A stretch of 64,000 nt of DNA from Mesorhizobium sp. M3A.F.Ca.ET.080.04.2.1 (GCF_003952525.1 NZ_CP034451.1:4874501-4938500), one strand, 5' to 3'. Counted from the first letter of the stretch, positions 17,618 through 26,052 are shown. Numbers and translations are program-made. The notes: generated by a model not told the origin, from the letters alone.

Positions 17618-18231
17618 GACAAGGCCTCCGAAAGCGAGGCCGACCATTCGGCGATGCGCGTCTCGAACACCGCCTCATCGATCGTCACGGTGAGGTCGAA
17701 GCCCGGGACTTCGGCGAAATCGAGATTGGCGGCACGGGACCCAAGCGCCTGCCTCAGCGGTTCGAACAGCGAAAGCGGTCCGCGAACGCCGATGCGCACC
17801 GCCTCGCTGTCGGCGACTGCGGCGCCTATCGCGCGGGAAAGCGCGGCCAGCGAACGCTTTTGCAGATCCTCGCTGAGGAGGCCACCGATGATGCGGGCAA
17901 TGGTCGCGCCGGCGAGTTCGCTGACGCGGGCCTCCATGGTGTCGATGCGGGCGGCGACCGCCGCTCCAAGATCGCCGCCGAAACTTTCCAGAAATGCTTG
18001 CGCGGCCTCGTCGTTAGCCTGGCGCTCGGCGTCGAGCGCCGCCTGGTGCGCCAGCGCCAGACGCGCCTCCAGCGCGGCTTCTGCATCGGCGACCGCCTCG
18101 GCGATCAGCGCGCCGATATCGGCTTGCGGCGCCGGTTCGGCCGGCTTGTGCTCGGCGGCGGGCGGCGCCTGGCCGGCGCGAGGAGCGCGCGCGCCGAAAT
18201 CGGGCAGGAGATCGAAGAGTGCCGAAGCCAT
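17614..18231 (-). CDS. FliH-like flagellar export apparatus protein (putative)
   Basis: 205 residues, Ala/Glu-rich, with a long helical stretch (about 38-125) that looks coiled-coil, and a C-terminal block with VPGFDLTVTIDEAVFETRIAEW, reminiscent of the end of FliH/YscL proteins. FliH regulates the FliI ATPase. It lies 3 nt after fliF and overlaps motB by 4 nt. No other FliH candidate is seen in the window, which has fliI but no recognisable fliH or fliJ elsewhere. The assignment rests on composition, the C-terminal motif and position; sequence similarity is weak. Confidence 0.55.
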   Translation of the reverse strand: MASALFDLLPDFGARAPRAGQAPPAAEHKPAEPAPQADIGALIAEAVADAEAALEARLALAHQAALDAERQANDEAAQAFLESFGGDLGAAVAARIDTMEARVSELAGATIARIIGGLLSEDLQKRSLAALSRAIGAAVADSEAVRIGVRGPLSLFEPLRQALGSRAANLDFAEVPGFDLTVTIDEAVFETRIAEWSASLSEALS

Positions 18232-18234
18232 GGC

Positions 18235-19902
18235 CTATACCGCTGCCTCCGGCGCTGCAGCCCATTTGCGCAGGATCTGCGCGGTGCGCTCCTCATTGAG
18301 GTCGACCATGCGCGCCAGCCGCTCCTGCGGAGCCGGCCGGATCTTCTGGCGCAGGTCATCGAGCGGGGTGGCGCCGGGGCGTGTTCCCGGTATGGCGCCG
18401 ATGGACGGCGGCGGGGCCTCGGCGGTGATCGCGGCCACCGGTGCTTCGGGTGTCGGCAGCGAGCGCTGGACGTCGTCGAAGCTCGGGCCGGTGAGAGCCG
18501 CCGGCTTGGCCGAGGCGGTCAGCGCGGCAGCCATCGGTTTCAGGCCGAAGAAGGCGACCAGGAAGACGACGATGATGAAGGCGCCGGCATTGATGAGCGT
18601 GCCGGTGTACGTGCCGATGGAGGCGAGGATACCAGGCTGGTCGACCGGCTCGCCGTCGAGGCCGTCGATGAACTCGACAGCAGAGACGTCGATGACGTCG
18701 CCGCGCTTGTCGTCGAAGCCGCTGGCGGAAGCCACCATCTTCTGGATTTCGGCGACGCGCTTGGCGATCTGCTCCGGCGTGGCGTCCTTGCCGAGGATGG
18801 TCTTGAGCCGCTCCTGGTTGACGACCACCGCGATCGACATCTTGTTCACCGAATAGCCGTTGGAAACGGTGGCGATCTTCTTCGAGTTGATCTCGTAGTT
18901 GGTGATCTCTTCCTTGCGATCGTTCTGTGAGGACGACTGCGGCCCTTCGGTGCTGGGCGCCTCGGTCTGGGGCAGGTTCTGCTCGACGCTGGTCGGGGTC
19001 GTGGCCTGTTTCTGGTTGCTGGCCTCGTTGGTGCGCACCGACTGCACCGACCGCTCGACGCGCGATTCCGGATCGAAGATGGTCTCTTCCGTCTGGCGGG
19101 TATCGGTGTTGACGTCGGCCTTGACGCTGGCGCGGAAATTGTCGGGACCGAGATAGGGCGTCAGCGCCCGGCGGATGTTGTCGCCGATCTGCGCCTCGAC
19201 CGTCTGCTCGACGCCGAGCGTGCGGGCGGCGCTGGTGTTGGAGGGATCGTCACCGGCAGCAAGCAGGTTGCCGTTGGAATCGAGCACCGTGACCTTGTCG
19301 GCCGAGAGCCCGGGCACCGCCGCGGCGACGAGGTGACGGATCGACATCGCGCTCTTCTGGGCGTCAATGCCGGAATAGCGGATGACGACCGATGCCGAAG
19401 GCTGCTGCTCGTCGCGGCGGAAGTTGGCCCGCTCGGACATCACGATGTGGACCCGGGCTGCCTTGATGCCGGCGATCGACTGGATGGTGCGTGCGATCTC
19501 GCCTTCCAGCGCCCGCACGCGGGTGATCTGCTGCATGAAGGAGGTCAGGCCGAGCGAGCCGACATTGTCGAACAGCTCGTAACCGGCATTGGCGCTGGTG
19601 GGCAGGCCTTTTTCGGCCAGCAGCATGCGCGCCTGCGCCGTGGTCCCGGCGGGCACCAGCACCGAGGTGCCGTCGGCACCGACATCGAAGCCGATGCCGG
19701 CCTCGCCCAGCACCAGGCCGATCTGGTTCACATCGGAGCGATCGAGCCCGACATAGAGCGTCTCGTAGGCGGGACGGTTGAGGTAGATCGAGGCGACGCC
19801 GATGACGGTCATGACCAGGGCAGCGATGCCGCCCATCAGAGCGAGACGCCTGACGCCGAAGTTGCGCAGATTCGCAATGATGCTCTGGATCTGTTCCGGC
19901 AC
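18235..19902 (-). CDS. fliF: MS-ring protein FliF
   Basis: 555 residues from a GTG start. Membrane segments lie near residues 21-41 (ALMGGIAALVMTVIGVASIY) and about 432-455 (GTLINAGAFIIVVFLVAFFGL), with the YscJ/FliF ring-building domains between them. Characteristic stretches are LPTSANAGYELFDNVGSLGLTSFMQQ and GEIARTIQSIAGIKAARVHIVMSE. The cytoplasmic tail RLARMVDLNEERTAQILRKW binds FliG. It begins a separate transcription unit (fliF, fliH-like, motB, motC, fliK, sltF-like), with a terminator of the flagellin gene just upstream and a flagellar box at 19941-19960. In S. meliloti, as I recall, fliF sits next to visN instead. Confidence 0.95.
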   Translation of the reverse strand: MPEQIQSIIANLRNFGVRRLALMGGIAALVMTVIGVASIYLNRPAYETLYVGLDRSDVNQIGLVLGEAGIGFDVGADGTSVLVPAGTTAQARMLLAEKGLPTSANAGYELFDNVGSLGLTSFMQQITRVRALEGEIARTIQSIAGIKAARVHIVMSERANFRRDEQQPSASVVIRYSGIDAQKSAMSIRHLVAAAVPGLSADKVTVLDSNGNLLAAGDDPSNTSAARTLGVEQTVEAQIGDNIRRALTPYLGPDNFRASVKADVNTDTRQTEETIFDPESRVERSVQSVRTNEASNQKQATTPTSVEQNLPQTEAPSTEGPQSSSQNDRKEEITNYEINSKKIATVSNGYSVNKMSIAVVVNQERLKTILGKDATPEQIAKRVAEIQKMVASASGFDDKRGDVIDVSAVEFIDGLDGEPVDQPGILASIGTYTGTLINAGAFIIVVFLVAFFGLKPMAAALTASAKPAALTGPSFDDVQRSLPTPEAPVAAITAEAPPPSIGAIPGTRPGATPLDDLRQKIRPAPQERLARMVDLNEERTAQILRKWAAAPEAAV

Positions 19903-19940
19903 GATTCAACCGCTCCCAGCATGACTGTCCGCCGGCAGAC

Positions 19941-19960
19941 TAGACGGTGAAGCTTGTGCG
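19941..19960 (-). promoter_or_regulatory. Flagellar box upstream of fliF (CGCACAAG-N9-CTAG)
   Basis: The minus strand reads CGCACAAG, nine bases, CTAG; the CTA is 39 nt from the GTG start of fliF. It lies between the flagellin terminator and fliF, where a promoter must be. In Brucella the fliF promoter is the described FtcR target, which makes FtcR a plausible reader of this site, but that is inference. Confidence 0.5.
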
Positions 19961-20014
19961 AGGATGATAGTGCGCTGTCCGACGCCCGTGCGGTGGAACC
20001 GACCCGCCGCGAAA

Positions 20015-20044
20015 CAAAAAAGGCCGCGCTGGGGGCGCGGCCTT
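20015..20044 (-). terminator. Rho-independent terminator of the downstream flagellin gene
   Basis: On the minus strand, GGCCGCGC, a 5-base loop and GCGCGGCC form a perfect 8-bp stem followed by six T residues. It sits 29 nt after the flagellin stop at 20073 and separates that gene from fliF. Confidence 0.9.
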
Positions 20045-20072
20045 CCGAAGAGCGAGGAAGTCAGGCTGGGGA

Positions 20073-20957
20073 TCAGCTCTTGAACAGGGCCAGGATCGAC
20101 TGCGAGTTGCCATTGGCGATCGACAGCGCCTGGATGCCCAGCTGCTGCTGCACCTGCAGGGCCTGCAGGCGGGTCGATTCCTTGTTCATGTCGGCGTCGA
20201 CAAGCGCGCCGACGCCCTTGTCGATCGAGTCGGAGAGGTTCGACAGGAAGCTCTGCTGGGTGTCGATGCGCGATTTGGCGGCGCCGAGATAGGCAGCGCC
20301 GGTCCCTAATTTGGCAAGCGCCGTTTCGACGCTGTCGAGGGCGGTGTCGATTGCCGTGTCAGCGACAGCAGCCGAGCTCGGATCAAAGAAGGTCGTGGCG
20401 AGCAGGCCGCCGACGATGCCGCCAGTGCCGGCGATGTCGAGCACCTGCGTGTCGGTGGCCGCAACGTTGATCGTGTCGATGGCTACCGTCGTGCCGGTAC
20501 GGTTGTAGGAGGCGACGATCTGCAGGTCGGAAGCGGCCGTGCCGTCGTTCTGCAACAGGTTGGAGCCGGCATAGCTGGCATTGGTGACCGACGACTTGAT
20601 CTGTTCCTGGATGGCCTTGATTTCGGTCGCGATCTTCTGCTGGTTGTCCTGGCTGGCGCCGCGGGCGGTAACCAGCTTGGCCTTGATCGAGTCGACCTGG
20701 TCCTTGATGTCGGTGATGGCGGTATAGGCGGTGTCGACCTTGCCGGCGCCGAGGCCGAGCGCGTCCTGAACGGCCGAGAGAGCCTTGTTGTCGGACTTCA
20801 TCGACGTGGCGATCGACCAATAGGCGGCGTTGTCGGAAGCGGTTGCGACGCGATAGCCGGTCGAGATTCGCGCCTGGGTGGTCTCGAGCTGCTTGTTGGT
20901 GTTGTTCAGGCTCTGAAGCGCGGTCAATGCCGCGGCGTTGGTCATGATGCTTGCCAA
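20073..20957 (-). CDS. fliC: Flagellin (copy 1)
   Basis: 294 residues from a TTG start, preceded by GAAAGGGG at good spacing; the aligned codon in the second copy is ATG. Conserved flagellin ends are complete: MTNAAALTALQSLNNTNKQLETTQARISTGYRVATASDNAAYWSIATSM and the C-terminal DADMNKESTRLQALQVQQQLGIQALSIANGNSQSILALF. The central variable domain is short, so the filament surface is mostly D0/D1. About 90% identical to the adjacent copy over the same length, which indicates tandem duplication. It has its own terminator, and its 5' region also holds the terminator of copy 2, so the two are transcribed independently. Rhizobial filaments are typically built from several such flagellins. Confidence 0.95.
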   Translation of the reverse strand: MASIMTNAAALTALQSLNNTNKQLETTQARISTGYRVATASDNAAYWSIATSMKSDNKALSAVQDALGLGAGKVDTAYTAITDIKDQVDSIKAKLVTARGASQDNQQKIATEIKAIQEQIKSSVTNASYAGSNLLQNDGTAASDLQIVASYNRTGTTVAIDTINVAATDTQVLDIAGTGGIVGGLLATTFFDPSSAAVADTAIDTALDSVETALAKLGTGAAYLGAAKSRIDTQQSFLSNLSDSIDKGVGALVDADMNKESTRLQALQVQQQLGIQALSIANGNSQSILALFKS

Positions 20958-21137
20958 GATACACCCCTTTCAAAGCAGACATGCCTGCGCATGCCGGTCA
21001 ACCTTCGGCGGGGGCGTCATGCCTTTCGACCTACCGGTCTGCCCGTCATAGCGATTGGTTAACCATAACTAGCGCGTCATCGTTAATGGCGCGTTAAAGC
21101 CATGCTCTGAACACGGGAAGGCAAACATTCACGCAAC

Positions 21138-21170
21138 GAAAATCGGGCCGCGCTGGTCGCGCGGCCCGAT
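21138..21170 (-). terminator. Terminator of the upstream flagellin gene
   Basis: ATCGGGCCGCGC and GCGCGGCCCGAT form a perfect 12-bp stem with a 5-base loop on the minus strand, followed by a short T run. It lies 26 nt after the stop of flagellin copy 2. Confidence 0.85.
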
Positions 21171-21196
21171 GCAAATGACTGGAGCGTTTGGAGCGA

Positions 21197-22081
21197 TCAG
21201 CCGCGGAAGAGCGACAGGATCGACTGCGAGTTGCCGTTGGCGATCGACAGCGCCTGGATGCCGAGCTGCTGCTGCACCTGAAGCGCCTGCAGACGGGTCG
21301 ATTCCTTGTTCATGTCGGCATCGACCAGCGAGCCGACGCCCTTGTCGATCGAGTCGGAGAGGTTCGAGAGGAAGCTCTGCTGGGTATCGATGCGCGACTT
21401 GGCGGCACCGAGCGAGGCGGCGCCGGTAGCGAGCTTGCCGAGCGCCGTTTCAACCGTGCCGAGCGCGGTGTCGATGGCCGTGTCAGCGACGGCAGCCGAA
21501 CTCGGGTCGAAGAAGGTCGCGGCGAGCAGGCCGCCGACGATGCCGCCGGTGCCGGCGACGTCGAGAACCTGGGTGTCGGCAGCAGCGACGTTGATGGTGT
21601 CGATGGTGACGGTCGCGCCGGTACGGTTATAGGAAGCGACGATCTTCAGGTCGGACGCCGCCGTGCCGTCGTTCTGCAGCAGGTTCGAGCCGGCGAAGTT
21701 GGCGTTGGTGACCGACGATTTGATCTGGTCCTGGATGGCCTTGATTTCGGTCGCGATCTTCTGCTGGTCTTCCTGGCTGGCGCCGCGGGCAGTGACCAGC
21801 TTGGTCTTGATCTCGTCGACCTGGTCCTTGACGTCGTTGATGGCGGTATAGGCGGTGTCGACCTTGCCGGCGCCGAGGCCGAGCGAATCCTGAACGGCCG
21901 AGAGAGCCTTGTTGTCGGACTTCATCGACGTGGCGATCGACCAGTAGGCGGCGTTGTCGGAAGCGGTGGCGACGCGATAACCGGTCGAAATGCGCGACTG
22001 GGTGATCTCGAGCTGCTTGTTGGTGTTGTTCAGGCTCTGGAGGGCGGTCAGAGCCGCAGAATTGGTCATGATACTGGACAT
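21197..22081 (-). CDS. fliC: Flagellin (copy 2)
   Basis: 294 residues from ATG 22081 (MSSIMTNSAALTALQSLNNTNKQ...). It has the same architecture as copy 1, differing at roughly 30 positions spread over the protein, many conservative (A/S, T/A, D/E). The N-terminal helices, the TASDNAAYWSIATSM loop and the C-terminal helix are intact, so both copies should be export-competent. Its leader contains a perfect 8-bp hairpin 41-61 nt before the ATG (22122-22142). It lies after fliP with a 224-nt gap and probably forms a one-gene unit. Confidence 0.95.
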   Translation of the reverse strand: MSSIMTNSAALTALQSLNNTNKQLEITQSRISTGYRVATASDNAAYWSIATSMKSDNKALSAVQDSLGLGAGKVDTAYTAINDVKDQVDEIKTKLVTARGASQEDQQKIATEIKAIQDQIKSSVTNANFAGSNLLQNDGTAASDLKIVASYNRTGATVTIDTINVAAADTQVLDVAGTGGIVGGLLAATFFDPSSAAVADTAIDTALGTVETALGKLATGAASLGAAKSRIDTQQSFLSNLSDSIDKGVGSLVDADMNKESTRLQALQVQQQLGIQALSIANGNSQSILSLFRG

Positions 22082-22121
22082 GGCTACTCGTACCTTGATT
22101 TTTTTACGCTGGTTTTTTTGA

Positions 22122-22142
22122 CATACCGGCTCTTCCGGTATG
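22122..22142 (-). promoter_or_regulatory. Hairpin in the flagellin copy 2 leader
   Basis: CATACCGG and CCGGTATG form a perfect 8-bp inverted repeat around a 5-base loop, located 41-61 nt before the ATG. On the coding strand it is followed by A residues, so it is not a terminator. Flagellin leaders are the known FlbT target in Caulobacter, so an RNA control element is possible. A related TACCGG element appears in the leader of copy 1 near 21028-21039. Confidence 0.4.
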
Positions 22143-22305
22143 ACGGTGCGGCATCATGCCAATGATCGCTGAGACCCGATCACCCGCCATCTGGAGGGAC
22201 TATGCAGATGAGTCCCTACCAAAGAGCTAAACCCGACGGTTAATCGAAGCTGTATTTGTGCGATAGTTGCGCGTGACGGCACCAGCCCGGCGCCGCATGC
22301 GGCAG

Positions 22306-23037
22306 TCAGGTAAAGGATCGCACCAGACTGCCGACCAAAAGGTTCCAGCCGTCGATCAGCACGAAGAAAAGGATCTTGAACGGCAGCGAGACCACCGTCG
22401 GCGGCAGCATCATCATGCCCATGGCCATGGTGATGGTGGCGACGATCAAATCGATGACGAGAAACGGCAGCACGATGAGGAAGCCGATCTCGAAGCCGCG
22501 CCTGATTTCCGAGATCATGAAAGCCGGAACCAGGATGCGCAGGTCGACGGTCTCGCGCGAGACGGTCTGGCCGCGCTCGCGGGCCAGGTCGGCAAACAGG
22601 TCGAAATCCTTGTCGCGCACATTGTGCAGCATGAAGGTGCGGAACGGGTCGGAAATCTTGTCGAAGGCCTCGGCCTGCGTGATCTGGTTGTCCATCAGCG
22701 GCTTGACGCCGGTATTCCAGGCCTGATCGAAAGTCGGCGCCATGACGTAGAAGGTCATGAACAGCGACAGCGAGATGAGGATCAGGTTGGCCGGCGTCGA
22801 CTGCAGGCCGATGCCCGCACGCAGGATCGAGAAGGCGATGACGAAGCGGGTGAAGCTCGTCACCATGATCAACAGGCCCGGCGCCACCGAGAGCACGGTG
22901 AGCAGGCCGAACATCTGGATGATGTAGCCGACGGTGGTGCCGTCGGCCCGGCCGATGCCGCCGAGATCGAGCTGCTGGGCCGTGGCGAGCGAAGTGGTGA
23001 GGACGACGAGCGCCGTGGCGACGAGGAACTTTCTCAT
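22306..23037 (-). CDS. fliP: Flagellar export gate protein FliP
   Basis: 243 residues with a cleavable N-terminal signal (MRKFLVATALVVLTTSLATAQQ), unusual for an inner-membrane protein but normal for FliP. Membrane helices follow, and the family's MVTSFTRFVIAFSILRAGIGLQSTPANLILISLSLFMTFYVM block. FliP forms the core of the export gate with FliQ and FliR. It is the last gene of the flgB-fliP unit; its start overlaps fliL by 4 nt. No fliO was found. Confidence 0.95.
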   Translation of the reverse strand: MRKFLVATALVVLTTSLATAQQLDLGGIGRADGTTVGYIIQMFGLLTVLSVAPGLLIMVTSFTRFVIAFSILRAGIGLQSTPANLILISLSLFMTFYVMAPTFDQAWNTGVKPLMDNQITQAEAFDKISDPFRTFMLHNVRDKDFDLFADLARERGQTVSRETVDLRILVPAFMISEIRRGFEIGFLIVLPFLVIDLIVATITMAMGMMMLPPTVVSLPFKILFFVLIDGWNLLVGSLVRSFT

Positions 23038-23528
23038 TCGAGCAGCATCGTCCTGATCAGTATCTGTTTGGCGTGGCCGCCGCTGCGCAGTGCCGCGCGC
23101 TCCTCGAGATCGGCTTTCAGATGCTGATAGCCGCTGGCGCCCTCGATCTGGTGCATCTTCAGCGTGCGTATGAACGCGAGCAGGTCCTGATGAATCTGGT
23201 CGGTCATTTCCGACGATTGCGGCGCGTCATAGAGCACCGATGCCTCCAGCCTCATCCAGACCTCGCTGGGCGAGGCGAGATTGGTGGTGATCGCCGCAAG
23301 CGGGACAACCGTGGGACCGGCAACCGGCTTGCCGGTTTCGGCTGGCCTTTCGCCCTCGCCGGCGTTTTCCGGTGCGACGGGGACCGGCTTCGGGCCTTCG
23401 CCCTCTTTGAGATAGCCGCCGGAGACCCAGCCCATGCCGACCGCGGCGCCCGTCATGACCAGCAGCATGGCGAGCTGGACCACAAGAGATGGTCCCTTCC
23501 TGGGCTGCGCCTGCTCGACATTCGCCAC
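23034..23528 (-). CDS. fliL: Flagellar basal-body protein FliL
   Basis: 164 residues from a GTG start. It has one membrane helix (about 15-35, VVQLAMLLVMTGAAVGMGW), a Pro/Glu linker, then a periplasmic FliL domain ending LKADLEERAALRSGGHAKQILIRTMLLE, a typical FliL C-terminus. FliL surrounds and supports the stator. It overlaps fliP by 4 nt and follows flgH after 18 nt. Confidence 0.92.
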   Translation of the reverse strand: MANVEQAQPRKGPSLVVQLAMLLVMTGAAVGMGWVSGGYLKEGEGPKPVPVAPENAGEGERPAETGKPVAGPTVVPLAAITTNLASPSEVWMRLEASVLYDAPQSSEMTDQIHQDLLAFIRTLKMHQIEGASGYQHLKADLEERAALRSGGHAKQILIRTMLLE

Positions 23529-23546
23529 GTCCGCGGTGCCCCCGTG

Positions 23547-24251
23547 CTAGAATGGAAGAACTTGGTCGAGGATTTGCTGGCCGTAGGCCGGCTGCTGGAT
23601 CTCGCTGACGCGGCCGCGGCCGCCATAGGAGATGCGCGCTTCGGCGATCCGCTCATAGGGGATCGTGTTCTCGGCGCCAATGTCGGACGGCCGCACCATG
23701 CCGGCGATGGTCAGCACGCGAAGCTCGTAGTTGACGCGCACCTCCTGCGAGCCCCTGATCATCAGGTTGCCGTTGGGCAGCACCGCGGTGACGACCGCCG
23801 CGACGTTGAGCTCCAGATTCTCCGACCGCTTGATCTCGCCATCGGCATTGGTTTCGGTGCTGGAGCTCAGGCCGGCGTCACCCTTGCCGCTTGTGCTCGT
23901 GCCGTCCCATCCGAGCATGACGTCATAGCCGAGCTTGCGTGCCGCGGTGCGGCTTCGGTCGTTCTGGTTCTTGAAATTGGCTTTGTCGTTCAGCTTGATG
24001 TTGACGGTCAGGATGTCGCCTTCGCGCAGCGCCCTCGGATCGGTGAAGAGCCGGCTCTGGCGGTCGTCCCAGAGCGAAAATTTTTTGACTGGTGCGGCCG
24101 GCGGCTCGGGGTAGCTGTAGGGGGCCACGCCGCCATTGCCGATGCCGGAGCCGACGGGCGACAGCGCAGGTTCCCGGCCGACCTCCTTGAGGTCGGTGCC
24201 GCAGCCGGAAAGTGCCGCGATGGCGAGAAGGACGAGGAACCTGCTTCTCAT
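23547..24251 (-). CDS. flgH: Flagellar L-ring lipoprotein FlgH
   Basis: 234 residues with a lipoprotein signal; the lipobox is LSGC near residue 17, followed by the mature domain. The motif SLWDDRQSRLFTDPRALREGDILTVNI matches the FlgH core. It builds the L ring in the outer membrane around the distal rod, together with the P ring from flgI. It overlaps the motE stop by 4 nt, which couples it to that gene. Confidence 0.95.
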   Translation of the reverse strand: MRSRFLVLLAIAALSGCGTDLKEVGREPALSPVGSGIGNGGVAPYSYPEPPAAPVKKFSLWDDRQSRLFTDPRALREGDILTVNIKLNDKANFKNQNDRSRTAARKLGYDVMLGWDGTSTSGKGDAGLSSSTETNADGEIKRSENLELNVAAVVTAVLPNGNLMIRGSQEVRVNYELRVLTIAGMVRPSDIGAENTIPYERIAEARISYGGRGRVSEIQQPAYGQQILDQVLPF

Positions 24252-24805
24252 GATGGATCAACCCTTCGCGCCGCACTGGCCATGATGCCGGTGAGCGCCG
24301 CCGCCGCCTTCTGGTCCATTTCGTTGAGAATGACGCCGGCCTTGCGTGAATCGAGCTTCATCAGAATGGCGGCTGCGAGCTCGGCATTGACCATTGCCAG
24401 GCGCTCCGCCGCGGCGTCGGGTTTCATGCCGGCATAGATTTTGACGACGCTGTCCTCGGCGCGGGCCAGGAAGACTTCGCGGCGCTTCAGCCATTGCTCG
24501 TATTCGGCGCGCTTTTCCTCCAGCGCCTTGATGCGCTCGTCGACGCCGGCCTGAAGCTGCTTCAGCTCCTCGGCTTGCAAGGCATAGCGGCGGTCGCGCG
24601 CGGCGTCGGCGATGTTGGAGCAGAAGCGCTGGATCTCGCTTTCGTCCGGTGCCTTCTGGTGTGCCAGCTGGCCCGGCTGTGCCGGCGCCTGGCCGCCGGG
24701 CAGCACCTGACGCACTTCCTCCGCATGCCCGGAGGCACTGGCCATCAAGGCAAGCACGGCGGCGGCGAGCAGGCTATGCTTGTTCGGGGAGAAGAGGTCG
24801 ATCAT
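24248..24805 (-). CDS. motE: MotC chaperone MotE
   Basis: 185 residues with an N-terminal signal (LLAAAVLALMASASGHAEE), a coiled-coil centre (about 75-125, with ELKQLQAGVDERIKALEEKRAEYEQWLKRR) and the MotE/MgtE-N-like end LAAAILMKLDSRKAGVILNEMDQKAAAALTGIM. In S. meliloti MotE is the specific periplasmic chaperone that stabilises MotC. Placement between flgI and flgH is the usual rhizobial one. It starts 8 nt after flgI ends. Confidence 0.9.
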   Translation of the reverse strand: MIDLFSPNKHSLLAAAVLALMASASGHAEEVRQVLPGGQAPAQPGQLAHQKAPDESEIQRFCSNIADAARDRRYALQAEELKQLQAGVDERIKALEEKRAEYEQWLKRREVFLARAEDSVVKIYAGMKPDAAAERLAMVNAELAAAILMKLDSRKAGVILNEMDQKAAAALTGIMASAARRVDPS

Positions 24806-24813
24806 CGGCGTGC

Positions 24814-26052
24814 CTATTGGAGGACCAGATCGGCCTGCAGGGCACCGGCCGACTTGATGCCTTGCAGGATGGCGATGATGCCGTCGGGCTTCACGCCGAG
24901 GCGGTTGAGGCCGGAGACGAGCGTTTCGAGATCGGGACCGTCGAGCACTGCGACGCGGGCATTGGGCTGGGTCGCCTCGATCGCGGTGAAGGGCTCGACC
25001 GCTGTGTGCCCCTTGGAGAAGGGCGCGGGCTGAACGACCTTCGGCGCTTCGGTGATGCGCACGGTGAGCGTGCCGTGGCTGATGGCCACGCGCGAGATCC
25101 TGACGTTGTTGCCGATGACGATGGTCCCGGTACGCTCGTCGATGACGACACGCGCCGGCGCGTCCGACTCCACGACAAGGTTTTCGATCTCGGCGTAGAA
25201 GCGCGCAGCGGAAACGTTCTTCGGCCGCCTGATCTGCACGGTGCGGGCGTCGCGCTCGGCGGCGACGCGCATGCCGAAACGCTGCGACGTATAGTCGTTG
25301 ATGGCGTCGGCAATGCGGATGGCGGTGGAAAAATCGGGATTGCGCAATTGCAGCGTCAGCACGCCCTGGTCGTCGAATTCGGCCGGCACCGAACGCTCGA
25401 CTATGGCGCCGTTCGGCACGCGACCGGCGGTCGGAACGCCTTGTGTCAGCTGTTCGGCCTGGCCCTTGGCGCTGAAGCCGCCGACGATCACCGAACCTTG
25501 TCCGACGGCATAGATCTCGCCGTCCGCAGCCTTCAGCGGCGTCATCACCAGCGTGCCGCCGGCAAGCGAGGAGGCGTCGCCCATCGAGGAGACGTCCATG
25601 TCGATGCGGGCGCCCGACTGGACGAAGGGCGGCATGTTGGCGGTGACGATGACGGCGGCGACGTTCTTGGCGCGCGCGCTGCCGCCTTCGGTGGCAATGC
25701 CGAGATTCTCCAGCATGGCGCGGATCGACTGTTCGGTGAAAGGCGAGTTGCGCAGGCTGTCGCCGGTTCCCGCCAGGCCGATGACCAGGCCGTAGCCGAC
25801 GAGCTGGTTGTCGCGCGCGCTCTGCAGCTGGGCGATGTCCTTGATGCGCGCGGCGACCTGGCCGGGCGGCAGCGTGCTCGGCCCGGTCGAGACGCGGAAC
25901 ATGCGCGTGGTGGTCTCGGGGTCGTATTCCGGATCGCTGGAGGCAGTGCCGTTCTTCAAAACAAGCTCGCGCTTGGCCTTGGGGGTGAGCCCATCGGCGA
26001 GCGCGGGCTGAAGACCGATTGCCGCGCTCAGCAGGATGGCCAATGCACGCAT
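24814..26052 (-). CDS. flgI: Flagellar P-ring protein FlgI
   Basis: About 412 residues with a signal peptide (LAILLSAAIGLQPALA). The FlgI hallmarks are RIKDIAQLQSARDNQLVGYGLVIGLAGTGDSLRNSPFTEQSI and the C-terminal LVSGLNRLGVKPDGIIAILQGIKSAGALQADL. The protein forms the P ring in the peptidoglycan layer with FlgA as chaperone. Two adjacent starts exist, GTG 26055 and ATG 26052; I chose the ATG, whose A overlaps the flgA stop. Confidence 0.95.
   Translation of the reverse strand: MRALAILLSAAIGLQPALADGLTPKAKRELVLKNGTASSDPEYDPETTTRMFRVSTGPSTLPPGQVAARIKDIAQLQSARDNQLVGYGLVIGLAGTGDSLRNSPFTEQSIRAMLENLGIATEGGSARAKNVAAVIVTANMPPFVQSGARIDMDVSSMGDASSLAGGTLVMTPLKAADGEIYAVGQGSVIVGGFSAKGQAEQLTQGVPTAGRVPNGAIVERSVPAEFDDQGVLTLQLRNPDFSTAIRIADAINDYTSQRFGMRVAAERDARTVQIRRPKNVSAARFYAEIENLVVESDAPARVVIDERTGTIVIGNNVRISRVAISHGTLTVRITEAPKVVQPAPFSKGHTAVEPFTAIEATQPNARVAVLDGPDLETLVSGLNRLGVKPDGIIAILQGIKSAGALQADLVLQ

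Noticed and set aside
22122..22142. Flagellin leader hairpin as terminator
   Set aside because: In the direction of transcription it is followed by A residues, not T, and it lies just before a start codon.
22292..22303. GCCGCATGCGGC palindrome after fliP as terminator
   Set aside because: There is no loop of useful size and no T-tract; it may be chance in GC-rich DNA.
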